A stretch of DNA of 64,000 nucleotides. It comes from Planctomycetota bacterium (GTDB taxonomy: Bacteria > Planctomycetota > PLA2 > JAEUHO01). This document shows, piece after piece, positions 45,882-56,210 of the stretch. The notes beneath the pieces were generated by a model. It had not been told where the DNA came from and searched no databases. It worked only from the letters and a program-made list of their open reading frames with translations. How positions within the stretch are numbered: position 1 is the first letter of the stretch; each line of letters opens with the position of its first letter. The translations under genes and the position numbers were made by a program. The stretch is from contig JADZCA010000084.1 in NCBI GenBank assembly GCA_020851795.1, positions 38,409 through 102,408 on the forward strand, given 5' to 3'.

Positions 45882-47273
45882 GTGGTCCCCGGTTGTCCCG
45901 TCGTCTGGATCGACGCCGTGGGGCTCACCCCGCGCCTGCTCGCGCACGCCCCGGCGCTGGCGGCGCTCGCCGCGCGCGGCTCGTCGGGCCCGCTCGGCGG
46001 CGTCGTCCCCGCGGTCACGCTGACGGCGCAGGCCACCGCGCTGACCGGGCTCGCCCCGGACCGCCACGGGGTCGTCGGCAACGGGTGGTACCGCCGCGAG
46101 ACCGGGGAGGTGCGCTTCTGGGTGCAGGCGCAGGCGCAGGTCGAGGGCGAGACCGTCGAGCAGGCCGCGCGCGCCGCCGCACGCGCTCGCGGCGTGCCGT
46201 TCACCGCGGCCCGGGTCTTCGGCTGGTTCGCGCAGGGGGCGCCGGTCGAGTGGATGGTGACGCCCAAGCCGTGGTACGGCAGCGACGGGAGCAAGGTGTT
46301 CGGCGTGCACGGGCGCCCGGACGCGCTCGCGGGCGCGCTCGAGCGCGCGCTCGGCCCGTTCCCGTTCGCGTCGTTCTGGGGGCCGCGCGCGGGGCTCCCC
46401 TCGACGCAGTGGATCGCGCGCGCCGCGGCGACGGTGCTGCGCGAGCACCGTCCGCACTTCACGTTCGTCTACCTCCCGCACCTCGACTACGACCTGCAAC
46501 GGCTCGGGCCGGTCGGGGCGCACGTCGCCCCGCGCGTGCGCGAGCTCGACGCCGCGGCGGCCGACGTGCTCGACGCCGCCCGCGCGGTGGGGGCCGAGGT
46601 GACGGTGTTCTCCGAGTACGGCCTCGTGCCGGTGGCGCGCGTCGTCGAGCCCAACCGCGCGCTGCGCCGCGCCGGGCTGCTGGCGGTGCGCGACGGGCCG
46701 TTCGGCGAGGCGCTCGAGCCGTTCGAGTCGGCGGCGTTCGCCGTCTGCGACCACCAGATCGCCCACGTCGTCGCGCCCGACGCCGCGGCGCGGGCGCGCG
46801 CGAAGGACCTGCTCGCGGCGCTGCCCGGGGTCGCGCGCGTGCTCGAGGGCGCGGCGCGCGGCGAGGTCGGCCTCGACCACCCGCGGGCGGGCGACCTCGT
46901 GCTGCTGGCCGAGCGCGACGCGTGGTTTGCCTACCCGTGGTGGCTCGACGACGCGCGCGCGCCCGACTATGCCCGCACGGTGGACATCCACCGCAAGCCG
47001 GGCTACGACCCGTGCGAGCTGTTCGTGGACCCTGCGCTGCGCGCGCCGGGGCTGCGCGTGGCGCGGCGTCTGCTCGCGAAGAGGCTCGGCTTCCGCTACC
47101 GGATGGACGTCGTGCCGCTCGACGCGTCGCTCGTGCGGGGCAGCCACGGGCTGCCGCCGGCCGACCCGCAGGACGGCCCGCTGCTCGTCTCGGAGGACCC
47201 GGCGGCGACGCGCACCGTCCGCGCCCTGTCCGACCTCAAGGCGCACGCGCTGTCGCGCCTCGGCCTCGCCTGA
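45882..47273 (+). CDS. Alkaline-phosphatase-superfamily nucleotide pyrophosphatase/phosphodiesterase
   Basis: A 463-residue enzyme of the type I phosphodiesterase group, without a signal peptide. VVWIDAVG puts a metal-ligand Asp at 11, PAVTLTAQAT the likely nucleophile Thr at 46, DRHGVVGN follows at 60-67, and HLDYDLQRLG holds another metal pair. The usual SDHG is altered to SEYG, so metal site 2 may be unusual. The C-terminal third (YPWWLDDARAPDYARTVDIHRKPGYDPCEL) matches relatives acting on phosphodiester or pyrophosphate bonds; the substrate is unknown. GTG 45882 is preceded by a -10 hexamer only 7 nt away. Confidence 0.83.
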   Translation: MVPGCPVVWIDAVGLTPRLLAHAPALAALAARGSSGPLGGVVPAVTLTAQATALTGLAPDRHGVVGNGWYRRETGEVRFWVQAQAQVEGETVEQAARAAARARGVPFTAARVFGWFAQGAPVEWMVTPKPWYGSDGSKVFGVHGRPDALAGALERALGPFPFASFWGPRAGLPSTQWIARAAATVLREHRPHFTFVYLPHLDYDLQRLGPVGAHVAPRVRELDAAAADVLDAARAVGAEVTVFSEYGLVPVARVVEPNRALRRAGLLAVRDGPFGEALEPFESAAFAVCDHQIAHVVAPDAAARARAKDLLAALPGVARVLEGAARGEVGLDHPRAGDLVLLAERDAWFAYPWWLDDARAPDYARTVDIHRKPGYDPCELFVDPALRAPGLRVARRLLAKRLGFRYRMDVVPLDASLVRGSHGLPPADPQDGPLLVSEDPAATRTVRALSDLKAHALSRLGLA

Positions 47274-47276
47274 CCC

Positions 47277-47323
47277 GCAGCTCGGTGCCAGGCACCGCAC
47301 CGCGGGGCCTGGCACCGAGCTGC
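47277..47323. repeat. REP-like palindrome (GGTGCCAGGCACC family), copy 2
   Basis: The 22-bp arm 47277-47298 pairs with 47302-47323 with one mismatch and a 3-nt loop. Its arms are nearly identical to those at 39612-39656. It lies between the convergent ends of the phosphodiesterase and epimerase genes. Confidence 0.65.
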
Positions 47324-47346
47324 GAGCTGCGGGTCACCGCGCTGCG

Positions 47347-47763
47347 TCACGCGTGATGGAGCCCGCCGGGCGGGTGCTGGGAGAGCTCGACGAGGACGCC
47401 CATCGCGCCCTTGGGGTGCACGAACGCGACGCGGCAGCCGCCCGCGCCCGGGCGCGGGGCGGCGTCGATCATGCGCACGCCGGCGCCGGCGAGCCGGTCC
47501 ACCGACGCCTGCACGTCGTCCACCGCGTAGCAGACGTGGTGGATGCCCGGCCCGCGCGAGGCGACGTGGCGCCCGATCGGGCCGTCCGGCGACGTGCTCA
47601 TCAGCAGCTCGATGCGCATCCCGCCGCCGTCGTAGGCGGCCACCTTCACCTTCTCGGTGGGGACCTCCTCCTCGAAGACGAGCCGCAGCCCGAGCACCTC
47701 GCCGTAGAGCTTCTTGGCCGCCTCGAGGTCCTCGACGGCGATGCCGATGTGGTCGACGCGCAT
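47347..47763 (-). CDS. mce: Methylmalonyl-CoA epimerase
   Basis: A 138-residue protein of the VOC (glyoxalase/bleomycin) fold, converting (S)- to (R)-methylmalonyl-CoA. It shows VDHIGIAVEDLE at the N-terminus with metal ligand His 5, MRIELL (Glu 52), GIHHVCYAVDD (His 75 or 76) and VAFVHPKGAMGVLVEL with Glu 126, the normal metal and acid/base set of the family. Length is typical. It works between propionyl-CoA carboxylase (414) and methylmalonyl-CoA mutase (52707), though the three genes are far apart here. Confidence 0.93.
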   Translation of the reverse strand: MRVDHIGIAVEDLEAAKKLYGEVLGLRLVFEEEVPTEKVKVAAYDGGGMRIELLMSTSPDGPIGRHVASRGPGIHHVCYAVDDVQASVDRLAGAGVRMIDAAPRPGAGGCRVAFVHPKGAMGVLVELSQHPPGGLHHA

Positions 47764-47813
47764 CGCAGGAGGATCGCGGGCCGGACGGGGGCGCGCAAGC
47801 GGGGCCCGCGCGG

Positions 47814-48926
47814 TCACCGCGACCGGTCGAGCCCCTCGAGCGCCTCGCGGGCCTGCGCGACGTAGACGCGCTGCGTCGTCACCCACACCCGCAGCCTCTC
47901 CACCACCGCCGCCGGCGCGCCGTCCTGCGCCGCCTCCGCCGCGAGGGCCGCCACCCGCTCGGCCACCTCGAGGGCCTCCGTGGCGACCCAGCGACGGTCC
48001 TCGAGCGTCGGCTTGCGCTCCTGCACGCGTCGGATCGCGTCGAGGTTGCGTGCCGACGCGCGCTCGACGAGCATCGCCGCCTCGTGGACCGGCGAGGCCG
48101 CCGTCGGCGCGCCGCCCCCGTCCTCGCGGGGGTGCGCGGCCGCCACCGCGACGAAGGTCGCGCCGAGCACGACCGCCGCCACGAGCCCGGCGAGCGCGGC
48201 CCGACGCGCCCGCCCGCGCGCCGCCTCGGGCGTCGGCGGGCGCACGGTCGCGAGCGCGACGAGCAGCCCCGCGACGAAGCCGCCCGCGTGCGCGTGGTTG
48301 TCGATCGCGGGCACGGTGGCGCCGAGCCACGCGTTCACCGCGACCAGCACGAGCATGTTCGACACCATCGCCCGGCGCAGCGGCCGCGGCACGCCGCTGC
48401 GTCGTGGCGCGAGCACCGAGCCCAGCGACGCCCCGAGCAGCCCGCACAGCGCCCCCGACGCGCCCACGGTGACGACGGTCCCCTCGCGCGCCAGCGACGC
48501 GAGGTTGCCCGCCACGGCGGCGACCAGCCACACGACGACGAACCCGGTGCGGCCCAGCGTGCGCTCGACCCAGCGCATCTGCCAGAAGCCCCACGCGTTG
48601 ACGAGGACGTGGAGGAACCCCGCGTGCAGGAACGCCGCCGACAGCAGGCGCCACGGCTCGCCGTGGAGCGTGCGGCCGGTGACGTTGGCGCCCCAGCGCA
48701 CGAGGTCGGCGACGCGCGGCGCGCGCGCGTCCACGCCGCTCGCCACCATCACGGCGAACACCGCCCCGATCAGCACCGCGGAGGCGCGGCCGTACCACGG
48801 GTTCGGGACGAGCACCTCGGTCCGCGCGAACCAGACCGCCACCTCGAGCTGCTCGGGCGTGGGCTGGCCCGGGGCGGGCGCGGGGCCGAACGGCGACGGC
48901 GGGGGCGGGGCAGCGGCGTCGGTCAC
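47814..48926 (-). CDS. Rhomboid-family intramembrane serine protease
   Basis: A 370-residue inner-membrane protease. The core of six membrane segments (about 48-275) holds the HVLVN motif (106-110), the catalytic Ser in GASG (155-158) and the catalytic His in NHAHAGG (211 or 213). An additional membrane segment (LAGLVAAVVLGATFVAVAAA) precedes a helical periplasmic or cytoplasmic tail. The N-terminus is Pro-rich. It cleaves membrane proteins within the bilayer; targets are unknown. The start GTG 48926 is the first good one in frame; the frame is open further upstream, so this is not certain. Confidence 0.88.
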   Translation of the reverse strand: MTDAAAPPPPSPFGPAPAPGQPTPEQLEVAVWFARTEVLVPNPWYGRASAVLIGAVFAVMVASGVDARAPRVADLVRWGANVTGRTLHGEPWRLLSAAFLHAGFLHVLVNAWGFWQMRWVERTLGRTGFVVVWLVAAVAGNLASLAREGTVVTVGASGALCGLLGASLGSVLAPRRSGVPRPLRRAMVSNMLVLVAVNAWLGATVPAIDNHAHAGGFVAGLLVALATVRPPTPEAARGRARRAALAGLVAAVVLGATFVAVAAAHPREDGGGAPTAASPVHEAAMLVERASARNLDAIRRVQERKPTLEDRRWVATEALEVAERVAALAAEAAQDGAPAAVVERLRVWVTTQRVYVAQAREALEGLDRSR

Positions 48927-49087
48927 GGGCGGGCGACAGGGCGGGCCATGCGCGCATCCTCGCCGGACGGCGGGGCCCGTGCGAGGGCGCAGCGCATCCC
49001 GCCGCGCCCACACGCCCCGACGGCGGCCCGCCGCGCGACGAGCCTCGTCCCTCCGCTCGCGCCGTGCCGCGCGGCGCCGCGCCCGGG

Positions 49088-49106
49088 TATCCTCGCCGGC
49101 CGGAGG
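49088..49106 (+). promoter_or_regulatory. -10 hexamer and RBS of the thioredoxin-like selenoprotein gene
   Basis: TATCCT (49088-49093) and GGAGG (49102-49106), 7 nt before GTG 49114. Together they support 49114 as the start of the gene that continues through UGA 49333. Confidence 0.5.
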
Positions 49107-49113
49107 TCGCTCC

Positions 49114-50019
49114 GTGCCCCGCCGCGCGCCCGCGCTCGTCGCCCTCGTCCTCGCCCTGTGCGGTCCCGCCGCGGCCCAGGACGCGCGGGACAAGCCGGCC
49201 AAGGCCGCGGCGCTGCCCAAGGCCGACCGGCACGGGGGCACGGAGATCCGCTGGGCGCGGTCGTGGGCGGAGGCGCAGGAGGAGGCGTCGGAGCGCAACG
49301 CGCTCGTCTTCCTCCACTCGCACGGATCGACCTGAGGGCCCTGCCACGCCCTGCACCGGTCGGTGTTCCAGGACGACGAGTACATCCGCTGGGCCAACGA
49401 GCGGACGGTCCACCTGCTCTCCTACGCGCTCGACCCGAACGCGAGCAAGCCCGAGCCGCTCGCCACGACGACGCGCGACGGGGCCGAGGTCGAGGTGCTG
49501 CTCCGCTACCCGATGTTCACCGCGTCCGAGGCCGAACGCCTCGCCGCCGACGTGGACGTCCACGTCACGTTCCCCATGCACACCCCGTGGGTGGGCGTGC
49601 TCGCGCTCGACGGCAAGACCGTCCTCGCGCAGGGCACGAAGGGCACGCCGAAGGAGTACCGCGCGCTCTACGACGCGGAGCAGAAGAAGCTGGGTTCGCC
49701 GGTCCCGCGGCCGGTCTGGGAGGCCGTGCGGGCGGCGCTCGCGCGCTCGGCCGACGCCGACTTCGAGGAGCGCTGGCCCGAGGCGGTCAAGGCCGCGCTC
49801 GCGGCGCGCGACGCCGTCGAGGCGCCGCCGGCCGCGCTCGCCGAGCGCATCACCGCCCGCCTCGCCTCGCTCGAGCAGGCGCGGGCGCGCGCGCTCGTCG
49901 CGGCCGCCGCGCTGCGCGACGACAAGGCGCGCGCGGCCGCGCAGGAGAAGGCGCGCGCCGACTTCGCGGGCCTCCCCGAGCCTTCGGCGAGCGCCGCCCC
50001 GACGGCTCCGACCCGCTGA
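49114..50019 (+). CDS. Thioredoxin-like selenoprotein with UGPC active site (UGA at codon 74)
   Basis: A 301-residue exported protein when UGA 49333-49335 is read as selenocysteine. The signal peptide ends near AAAQ (19-22). The pre-active-site strand is NALVFLHSHGST, then Sec 74-Gly-Pro-Cys 77, then HALHRSVFQDDEYIRWANERTVHLL; in relatives this place is CGPC or CxxC, so Sec replaces the nucleophilic Cys. The frame continues 227 codons with normal composition, including a TPWVGVLALDGK strand with the cis-Pro, and ends in a helical Ala-rich tail. A SECIS-like stem follows the UGA. Without recoding, the first part would end just before the active site and the second would lack a signal peptide. 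It probably acts as a periplasmic thiol/selenol oxidoreductase. Confidence 0.8.
49333..49372 (+). promoter_or_regulatory. SECIS-like element for UGA 49333
   Basis: Twenty-two nt after the UGA there is a loop GGTC (49358-49361) closed by CACC (49354-49357) with GGTG (49362-49365), and outer CCTG (49350-49353) pairs with CAGG (49369-49372) across a 3-nt bulge. The GGUC apical loop equals the core of the E. coli fdhF SECIS loop, and the distance is inside the known bacterial range of about 16-37 nt. Confidence 0.7.
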
Positions 50020-50034
50020 CGACCCGGCGCGCCG

Positions 50035-51561
50035 TCAGGGGCGCGACGACGCGGGGCGCGGCGCGCACCACACGTCGATCGGGCGCCCGTCCACGCCCGG
50101 CACGTCCACGCCGAGCCACGCGCACAGGGTCGGGCCGAGGTCCTCGATGCGCACGCTCGCGTCGAGCGGGCCCGCGCCGATCCCCGGGCCCGCCGCGATC
50201 GCCATGCCGTAGTCGCGGTGGTCGCCCGAGCGGATCTTGTGGTACGGGTGCCGCACGGTGCCCGCGGCCGGGTGCGTGAGCGCGGGGATCGGCCGCGTGC
50301 GGCGCCACTCCGCGACGACGTCGGGGAACGCGGCGGTCTCGGGGCCGCGGTGGACCGCGTCCGTGCGCAGGATGCGCTCGAACACCGGCTCGCCCGTGTC
50401 GCCGTGGCGCACCTCGCCGAGCCGGGCCACGAGCGCCTCGACGTACGCGTCGAGCTCGGCTCCGGGGCGGATGCGCCCGTGCGGCTCGCGGCCCACGACG
50501 TTCACGCGGATCCCGGCCCACGCGTCGTTGTTGGGGACCGTGAAGCACGTGCGGCCGCCGTTGCGCGAGGGCACGCGCGGCGCGAAGCCGGTGCGTTTGC
50601 GCAGGCTCTTGCGCCACCGCCGCGTCGTCGGCGTGTCGAGCCAGCGGCCGAGGCGCCCGACGAGGCTCGGCCGGCGGCCGCGCGGGAGCAGGCGCTCCAG
50701 GCGCTCGAGCAGGCCGTCGAGCGCGGCGCCGCCGTCGTAGTGCGGGCCCATGCCGTGGCTGGCGAGCACCATCACGCGGCACCGCGGGCCCGCGGCCTCC
50801 ACGAGACGGCCGACGCAGCGGTCGAGGGCGCGGTAGACGTCCACCACGAGGTCGCCCGTCGCCGCGCGCAGCGCGGGGTCGTGGCGGTCGTGGTCGGTCT
50901 GGTGCAGGTGCCAGGCCTGGTGGCCGATGCAGTGCGACTCCGGGAAGCCGACGAGCAGCGCGTCGTAGTCGTCGGCGAGCAGCGTCGTCACGAACTCGGT
51001 GCGGCGCTCGGCCCGCGCCGTCAGCGTCTCGCGCAGCCTCGTCCACTGCGCCGCGCCGACCCACTTCTCGTCGCAGGTCGGCAGCGGCGAGGGCCCCAGC
51101 GCCGCGCGGACCTCGGCCTCGCGCTCGGCGGGCCGCACGCGCAGGCCGCAGTGGTCGGGGTCGTGCGTGCCCCAGTCGGTCACGTGGAGCCCGCGGATCG
51201 ACGCGTCGGGCGCGCACTTGGGCACGTCCACGACGGCGACGCGGCGGCCGGCGTCGCACGCGGGCCGCCAGAACGGGGTGCCGACGACGTCGTCGGACTG
51301 CGTCTCGACGCTGCGGTACGTGCCCGCCTCGAGCTGGACGAAGCAGTAGCGACCGTGGCGCGCGGCGCCCACGGAGGTCCAGAACGACGGCCAGACCGCG
51401 CCGACGTAGAGCGCGAGCGGGTTCTCGGTGCGCACGCGGCTGCCTCGCGCCAGCAGCGCGCCGAGCGCGGGGAAGGTGCCGTCGCGCGCCCCGGCGAGGA
51501 GCACGTCGGGGTCGGCGGCGTCGAGCGCGACGAACAGCACGCGGTCGGCGGGGGCCGGCAT
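50035..51561 (-). CDS. Type I phosphodiesterase/nucleotide pyrophosphatase family protein
   Basis: A 508-residue member of the alkaline phosphatase superfamily without a signal peptide. RVLFVALDAADPDVL gives the metal Asp, WPSFWTSVGAARHG the nucleophile region, PESHCIGHQAWH and DHDRHDP further His/Asp ligands, and VMVLASHGMGPH the second metal site. The end, EDLGPTLCAWLGVDVPGVDGRP, matches relatives closely. The substrate (nucleotide, phospholipid head group or glycan phosphate) cannot be told. ATG 51561 is preceded at 6 nt by CAGGAT, a near TAnnnT hexamer, without Shine-Dalgarno. It ends 15 bp from the convergent selenoprotein gene. Confidence 0.85.
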   Translation of the reverse strand: MPAPADRVLFVALDAADPDVLLAGARDGTFPALGALLARGSRVRTENPLALYVGAVWPSFWTSVGAARHGRYCFVQLEAGTYRSVETQSDDVVGTPFWRPACDAGRRVAVVDVPKCAPDASIRGLHVTDWGTHDPDHCGLRVRPAEREAEVRAALGPSPLPTCDEKWVGAAQWTRLRETLTARAERRTEFVTTLLADDYDALLVGFPESHCIGHQAWHLHQTDHDRHDPALRAATGDLVVDVYRALDRCVGRLVEAAGPRCRVMVLASHGMGPHYDGGAALDGLLERLERLLPRGRRPSLVGRLGRWLDTPTTRRWRKSLRKRTGFAPRVPSRNGGRTCFTVPNNDAWAGIRVNVVGREPHGRIRPGAELDAYVEALVARLGEVRHGDTGEPVFERILRTDAVHRGPETAAFPDVVAEWRRTRPIPALTHPAAGTVRHPYHKIRSGDHRDYGMAIAAGPGIGAGPLDASVRIEDLGPTLCAWLGVDVPGVDGRPIDVWCAPRPASSRP

Positions 51562-51757
51562 GGCGCGATCCTGGGCAGGCACGGGGACGCGCGCAAGCCT
51601 CGTCGGGTGGGACGGCAGCCGCGCATCCGACCGGTCGGTCGGGGCGCGTCGCGAGTCGGCCGGTGGACCCTCTGGCGCGGCGCACCGGCGCGCCCGTAGA
51701 GTCTCGCGGCCGTACGCCGACCGCCGTGGGGGCGAGGGCGGCGGCCTGGGGGTGGTC

Positions 51758-52651
51758 ATGCAGACGATGTCGCGCGCTGTGGTGGTGGGCCTCGGGATCG
51801 CGGCGCTCGCCGCGCTGTCCACGGGCGGGCCCGTCGTGACGAGCCAGCCGTTCTCCCTGCCGCAGAGCGGCTCGGGGCAGGACGTCTGGAACGGGCCCTC
51901 GGCCAAGCGCGCGGGCGTCCGCGTGTCGAGCACGAGCGGACGCGTCAAGGTCGAGGCGTCGGCCGGGGGCGCGACGACCGCGCTCGGGCAGGTGGACACC
52001 AACCGGTCCGCCGTGTTCGAGGGCTCGTGGGACCGCGTGTGGCTGACCGCGATGGCGTCGAACAGCAGCGGGTCGTTCGAGACCCGTGCCCCCACCGAGG
52101 GGTACGTCGGCAACGACGGCATCGTCGGCGCGGGCTCGCTCGTGCTGCCTTCGGGGGGCGCGTCGTTCACCGTGTACGGGAACTACGGCACGCCGACCTA
52201 CCGCATGATCACCGTGAAGTCGGCGCCGGGCGGCGGCGTCACCGTGCACTCCTCCGTGGGCGGTCCCGCGCTGCTCGAGGTCCGCGACGGCGACTGGTCG
52301 TTCTGCGGGGTCGACTCGTGCCCGCGGTTCGTCGTGGACGGGACGGGCTCGATCGACTACCAGGTCGTCGACGTGCGCACCGGGTCGGGGCCGTGCAGCG
52401 GCACCGCCTCGGGCGCGGCGGGCGCGACCGACCGCGCCGCGCTCGACGGGTCGAAGGCGCTCGTCGTGACCGTCGAGAACGTCGGCGGTTCGGCCGTGCA
52501 GGTCACGTCGATGACCGTGGGCCAGGGCACGGCGAACCAGTCGATCCCGGCCGGCGGTCCGCCGGTCGTGCTGCAGGGCAACCTCCAGGTCCTCCAGTGG
52601 ACCTACGTCGGCGCCCCGGGTTCGGTGCGCCTGACCGTCGTCGGCGGCTGA
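51758..52651 (+). CDS. Secreted beta-rich protein of unknown function
   Basis: A 297-residue protein with a signal peptide (VVVGLGIAALAALSTGGP, residues about 7-24) and a mature part rich in Gly, Ser, Thr and Val with short beta strands (AGVRVSSTSGRVKVEAS; ALVVTVENVGGSAVQVTSMTVG). Two Cys lie close together (FCGVDSC) and could form a disulphide. The C-terminal 100 residues look like an Ig-like fold. No motif or family is recognised. TAGAGT at 51697-51702 may be its -10. An inverted repeat lies 8 bp after its stop. Confidence 0.7.
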   Translation: MQTMSRAVVVGLGIAALAALSTGGPVVTSQPFSLPQSGSGQDVWNGPSAKRAGVRVSSTSGRVKVEASAGGATTALGQVDTNRSAVFEGSWDRVWLTAMASNSSGSFETRAPTEGYVGNDGIVGAGSLVLPSGGASFTVYGNYGTPTYRMITVKSAPGGGVTVHSSVGGPALLEVRDGDWSFCGVDSCPRFVVDGTGSIDYQVVDVRTGSGPCSGTASGAAGATDRAALDGSKALVVTVENVGGSAVQVTSMTVGQGTANQSIPAGGPPVVLQGNLQVLQWTYVGAPGSVRLTVVGG

Positions 52652-52659
52652 CGGCCGAC

Positions 52660-52692
52660 GGCGCCCGGCACCGCGCCACGGTGCCGGGCGCC
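52660..52692. terminator. Perfect 14-bp inverted repeat between convergent genes
   Basis: GGCGCCCGGCACCG (52660-52673) pairs with 52679-52692 over a 5-nt loop. It resembles, but is not identical to, the GGTGCCAGGCACC palindromes at 39612 and 47277, and takes the same convergent-gene position. Confidence 0.55.
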
Positions 52693-52706
52693 CCGCCGCG
52701 GCCGCG

Positions 52707-54308
<1,602 letters not shown>

Positions 54309-54314
54309 GGCGCG

Positions 54315-54320
54315 ATGCTA
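54315..54320 (-). promoter_or_regulatory. -10 hexamer for leaderless mcmA transcript
   Basis: TAGCAT on the minus strand with 6 nt to the mcmA ATG; no Shine-Dalgarno in between. Confidence 0.5.
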
Positions 54321-54446
54321 CCGCCCGCGCGTCGCACCCCGGCCCGAAACGGACGGCGCGCGCGGCGGTGGGGCGCGCGCCCCGACGCGCGCGACGCGCG
54401 TGCCGCGGGCCGGACCCGCGTCGTGACACGACCGTGCACCCCGGCG

Positions 54447-54484
54447 TAGGATCGGTGCGCCTCGACCCTGGATCCCGATCGGAG
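54447..54484 (+). promoter_or_regulatory. -10 hexamer and RBS for the 54492 gene
   Basis: TAGGAT (54447-54452) and GGAG (54481-54484), 7 nt before ATG 54492. Confidence 0.4.
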
Positions 54485-54491
54485 CCGCCCC

Positions 54492-55016
54492 ATGCGCCGC
54501 TCGACCGTCACGTCCCTCGCCCTCGCCTGCGTCGTCGCGGGGGCGGCCGTCCTCGCCGCGCGGTCCGACGCCGGCGGCGGGCCCGCGCGGCCGCCGGTGC
54601 CGACGCCGGGCGTGGGCAAGGTGGACGCGCCGCTGCTCGCCGCGATGGTCGGCTCGTGGGACGTGACCTCCACCGGGCCCGCCGGCCCGTCGCGGGCCCG
54701 CGCCACGTTCCGCGCGGCGGCCGGCGGCACCGCGCTGCTGCACGAGTACGAGAGCTCGACGCAGACGGCCTTCGCCGGCGTCGGGGTGCTCCGTGTCAGC
54801 CCCGACGGGCGCACCGTCACGGCGTGGTGGTTCGACTCGTACGCGCCCGAGCCGCAGAAGCTGTCCGGGCCGCTCACCAAGGACCGCGCCGAGCTCTACG
54901 GTTCGTCCAACGGCGGTCCGCTCACGATCGTGTGGGAGCGTGTCGCGGACGGCCTCGACTTCACGCTCCGCAACGGCGAGACCACCGTGCTGTCCGAGCG
55001 CTACCGCCGGCCGTAG
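54492..55016 (+). CDS. Secreted DUF1579-like beta-barrel protein
   Basis: A 174-residue exported protein: signal peptide to about residue 27, then a compact beta-rich domain beginning MVGSWDVTS and containing GGTALLHEYESS, VLRVSPDGRTVTAWWFDSYAPEP, TIVWERVADGLDFTLRNG. The MxGxWxxxS opening and strand order resemble DUF1579/lipocalin-like proteins, which may bind small hydrophobic ligands. No catalytic residues are apparent. It is divergent from mcmA and separated from it by 183 bp. Confidence 0.72.
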   Translation: MRRSTVTSLALACVVAGAAVLAARSDAGGGPARPPVPTPGVGKVDAPLLAAMVGSWDVTSTGPAGPSRARATFRAAAGGTALLHEYESSTQTAFAGVGVLRVSPDGRTVTAWWFDSYAPEPQKLSGPLTKDRAELYGSSNGGPLTIVWERVADGLDFTLRNGETTVLSERYRRP

Positions 55017-55110
55017 CCCGGGGCGCGATCCGCGCGCCCCGACGCGGGCCGGACGTGCGATCGGCGCCCGACGGGCCTCGTCTTTCGTGGGCGCTCGTGC
55101 GCTCGCCGGG

Positions 55111-56058
55111 CTACGCGTCGGTGCGCAGCGCGACGAGGGCGGCGGCGAAGTCGGCGGGGACGGGCGCCTCGAAGGCGACCTCGGCGCCGGTGGTCGGGTG
55201 CGCGAACCGGATCCGGTGCGCGTGCAGCAGGAGCCGCGGGGCCCGCTCCTCGCCCGGGGACGAGCGCCACCCGTAGAGCGGGTCGCCGACGATGGGGTGC
55301 TCCTGCGAGCGCCAGTGCACGCGCAGCTGGTGCGTGCGGCCCGTGTGCGGGAAGCACCGCACGAGCGTGTGGCGCGCCAGCCGCTCCTCGACGCGCCAGT
55401 CGGTGACCGACGGGCGGCCGCCCTCGACGCGCACCGCCATCCGCGTGCGCCCCGCCGACGAGCGCCCGAGCGGGAGGTCGATGCGCCCGCTCTCGCCCGC
55501 GACGCGCCCGTGCACGACCGCGAGGTACTCCTTGTGCACGGTGCGCGCGGCGAACTGGCGCGACAGCGCGCGGTGGGCGGCCTCCGACTTCGCGACGAGG
55601 AGCACGCCGCTCGTGTCCTTGTCGAGCCGGTGCACGATGCCCGGACGGTCGTGGCCGCCCACGGTCGGCAGGTTGCGCAGGTGGAACACGAGCGCGTTGG
55701 CGAGGGTGCCGTCCTTCTGCCCGCTGCCCGGGTGCACCGTGAGCCCCGAGGGCTTGTCGAGCACGAGCAGTACGTCGTCCTCGAAGAGCACCGCGAGCGG
55801 CCGGTCCTCGGGGACGAGGTCGGTCGGCTCCGGCGGCGGCACGTCCACGACCACGGTCTCGCCGCCCCGCACCTTGACCTTGCCGGCGAGCGCGCGCCCG
55901 TCCACGACGACCCGCCCGGCGTCGATCCACGACGAGACCACCGTGCGGGAATGCTCGGGGAACAGCGCGGCGAGCGCCTTGTCGAGCCGCTGCCCCGCCG
56001 CCTCGGGGGGCAGCACGCGCGTCGTCGTGCCGGCGGGAGGGGCGGGGGGGGCGCTCAT
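55111..56058 (-). CDS. RluD/RluA-family 23S rRNA pseudouridine synthase
   Basis: A 315-residue enzyme with an N-terminal S4 RNA-binding domain (QRLDKALAALFPEHSRTVVSSWIDAGRVVVDG, about 23-54) and the catalytic domain: HRLDKDTSG at 143-151 with the nucleophilic Asp 146, AVVHGRV, and RTHQLRVHW near the end. It isomerises uridines in 23S rRNA; by domain order RluD (positions 1911/1915/1917) is the nearest match, but RluC or another RluA-type target is possible. ATG 56058 gives the normal N-terminus. Confidence 0.92.
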   Translation of the reverse strand: MSAPPAPPAGTTTRVLPPEAAGQRLDKALAALFPEHSRTVVSSWIDAGRVVVDGRALAGKVKVRGGETVVVDVPPPEPTDLVPEDRPLAVLFEDDVLLVLDKPSGLTVHPGSGQKDGTLANALVFHLRNLPTVGGHDRPGIVHRLDKDTSGVLLVAKSEAAHRALSRQFAARTVHKEYLAVVHGRVAGESGRIDLPLGRSSAGRTRMAVRVEGGRPSVTDWRVEERLARHTLVRCFPHTGRTHQLRVHWRSQEHPIVGDPLYGWRSSPGEERAPRLLLHAHRIRFAHPTTGAEVAFEAPVPADFAAALVALRTDA

Positions 56059-56210
56059 CGGGCGCTGGAATGTACCCGTGCGCGCGGCGTTGCCCCGGCG
56101 GCGCGCGATTTGCTTTGCCTCGGCGAGCCCCCGGTGGAACCTCCACCGCCCGTCGCCGCGTCCAACGCCTGTCGCGACGCGGTCGTCCGCGACCCGGAGA
56201 CTCCCTCGCC

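Noticed and set aside
49333..49335. Frameshift or pseudogene explanation for the 49114 gene
   Set aside because: There is no shift of frame across the TGA, both sides are well conserved in character, and the TGA falls on the redox Cys position with a SECIS-like stem after it.
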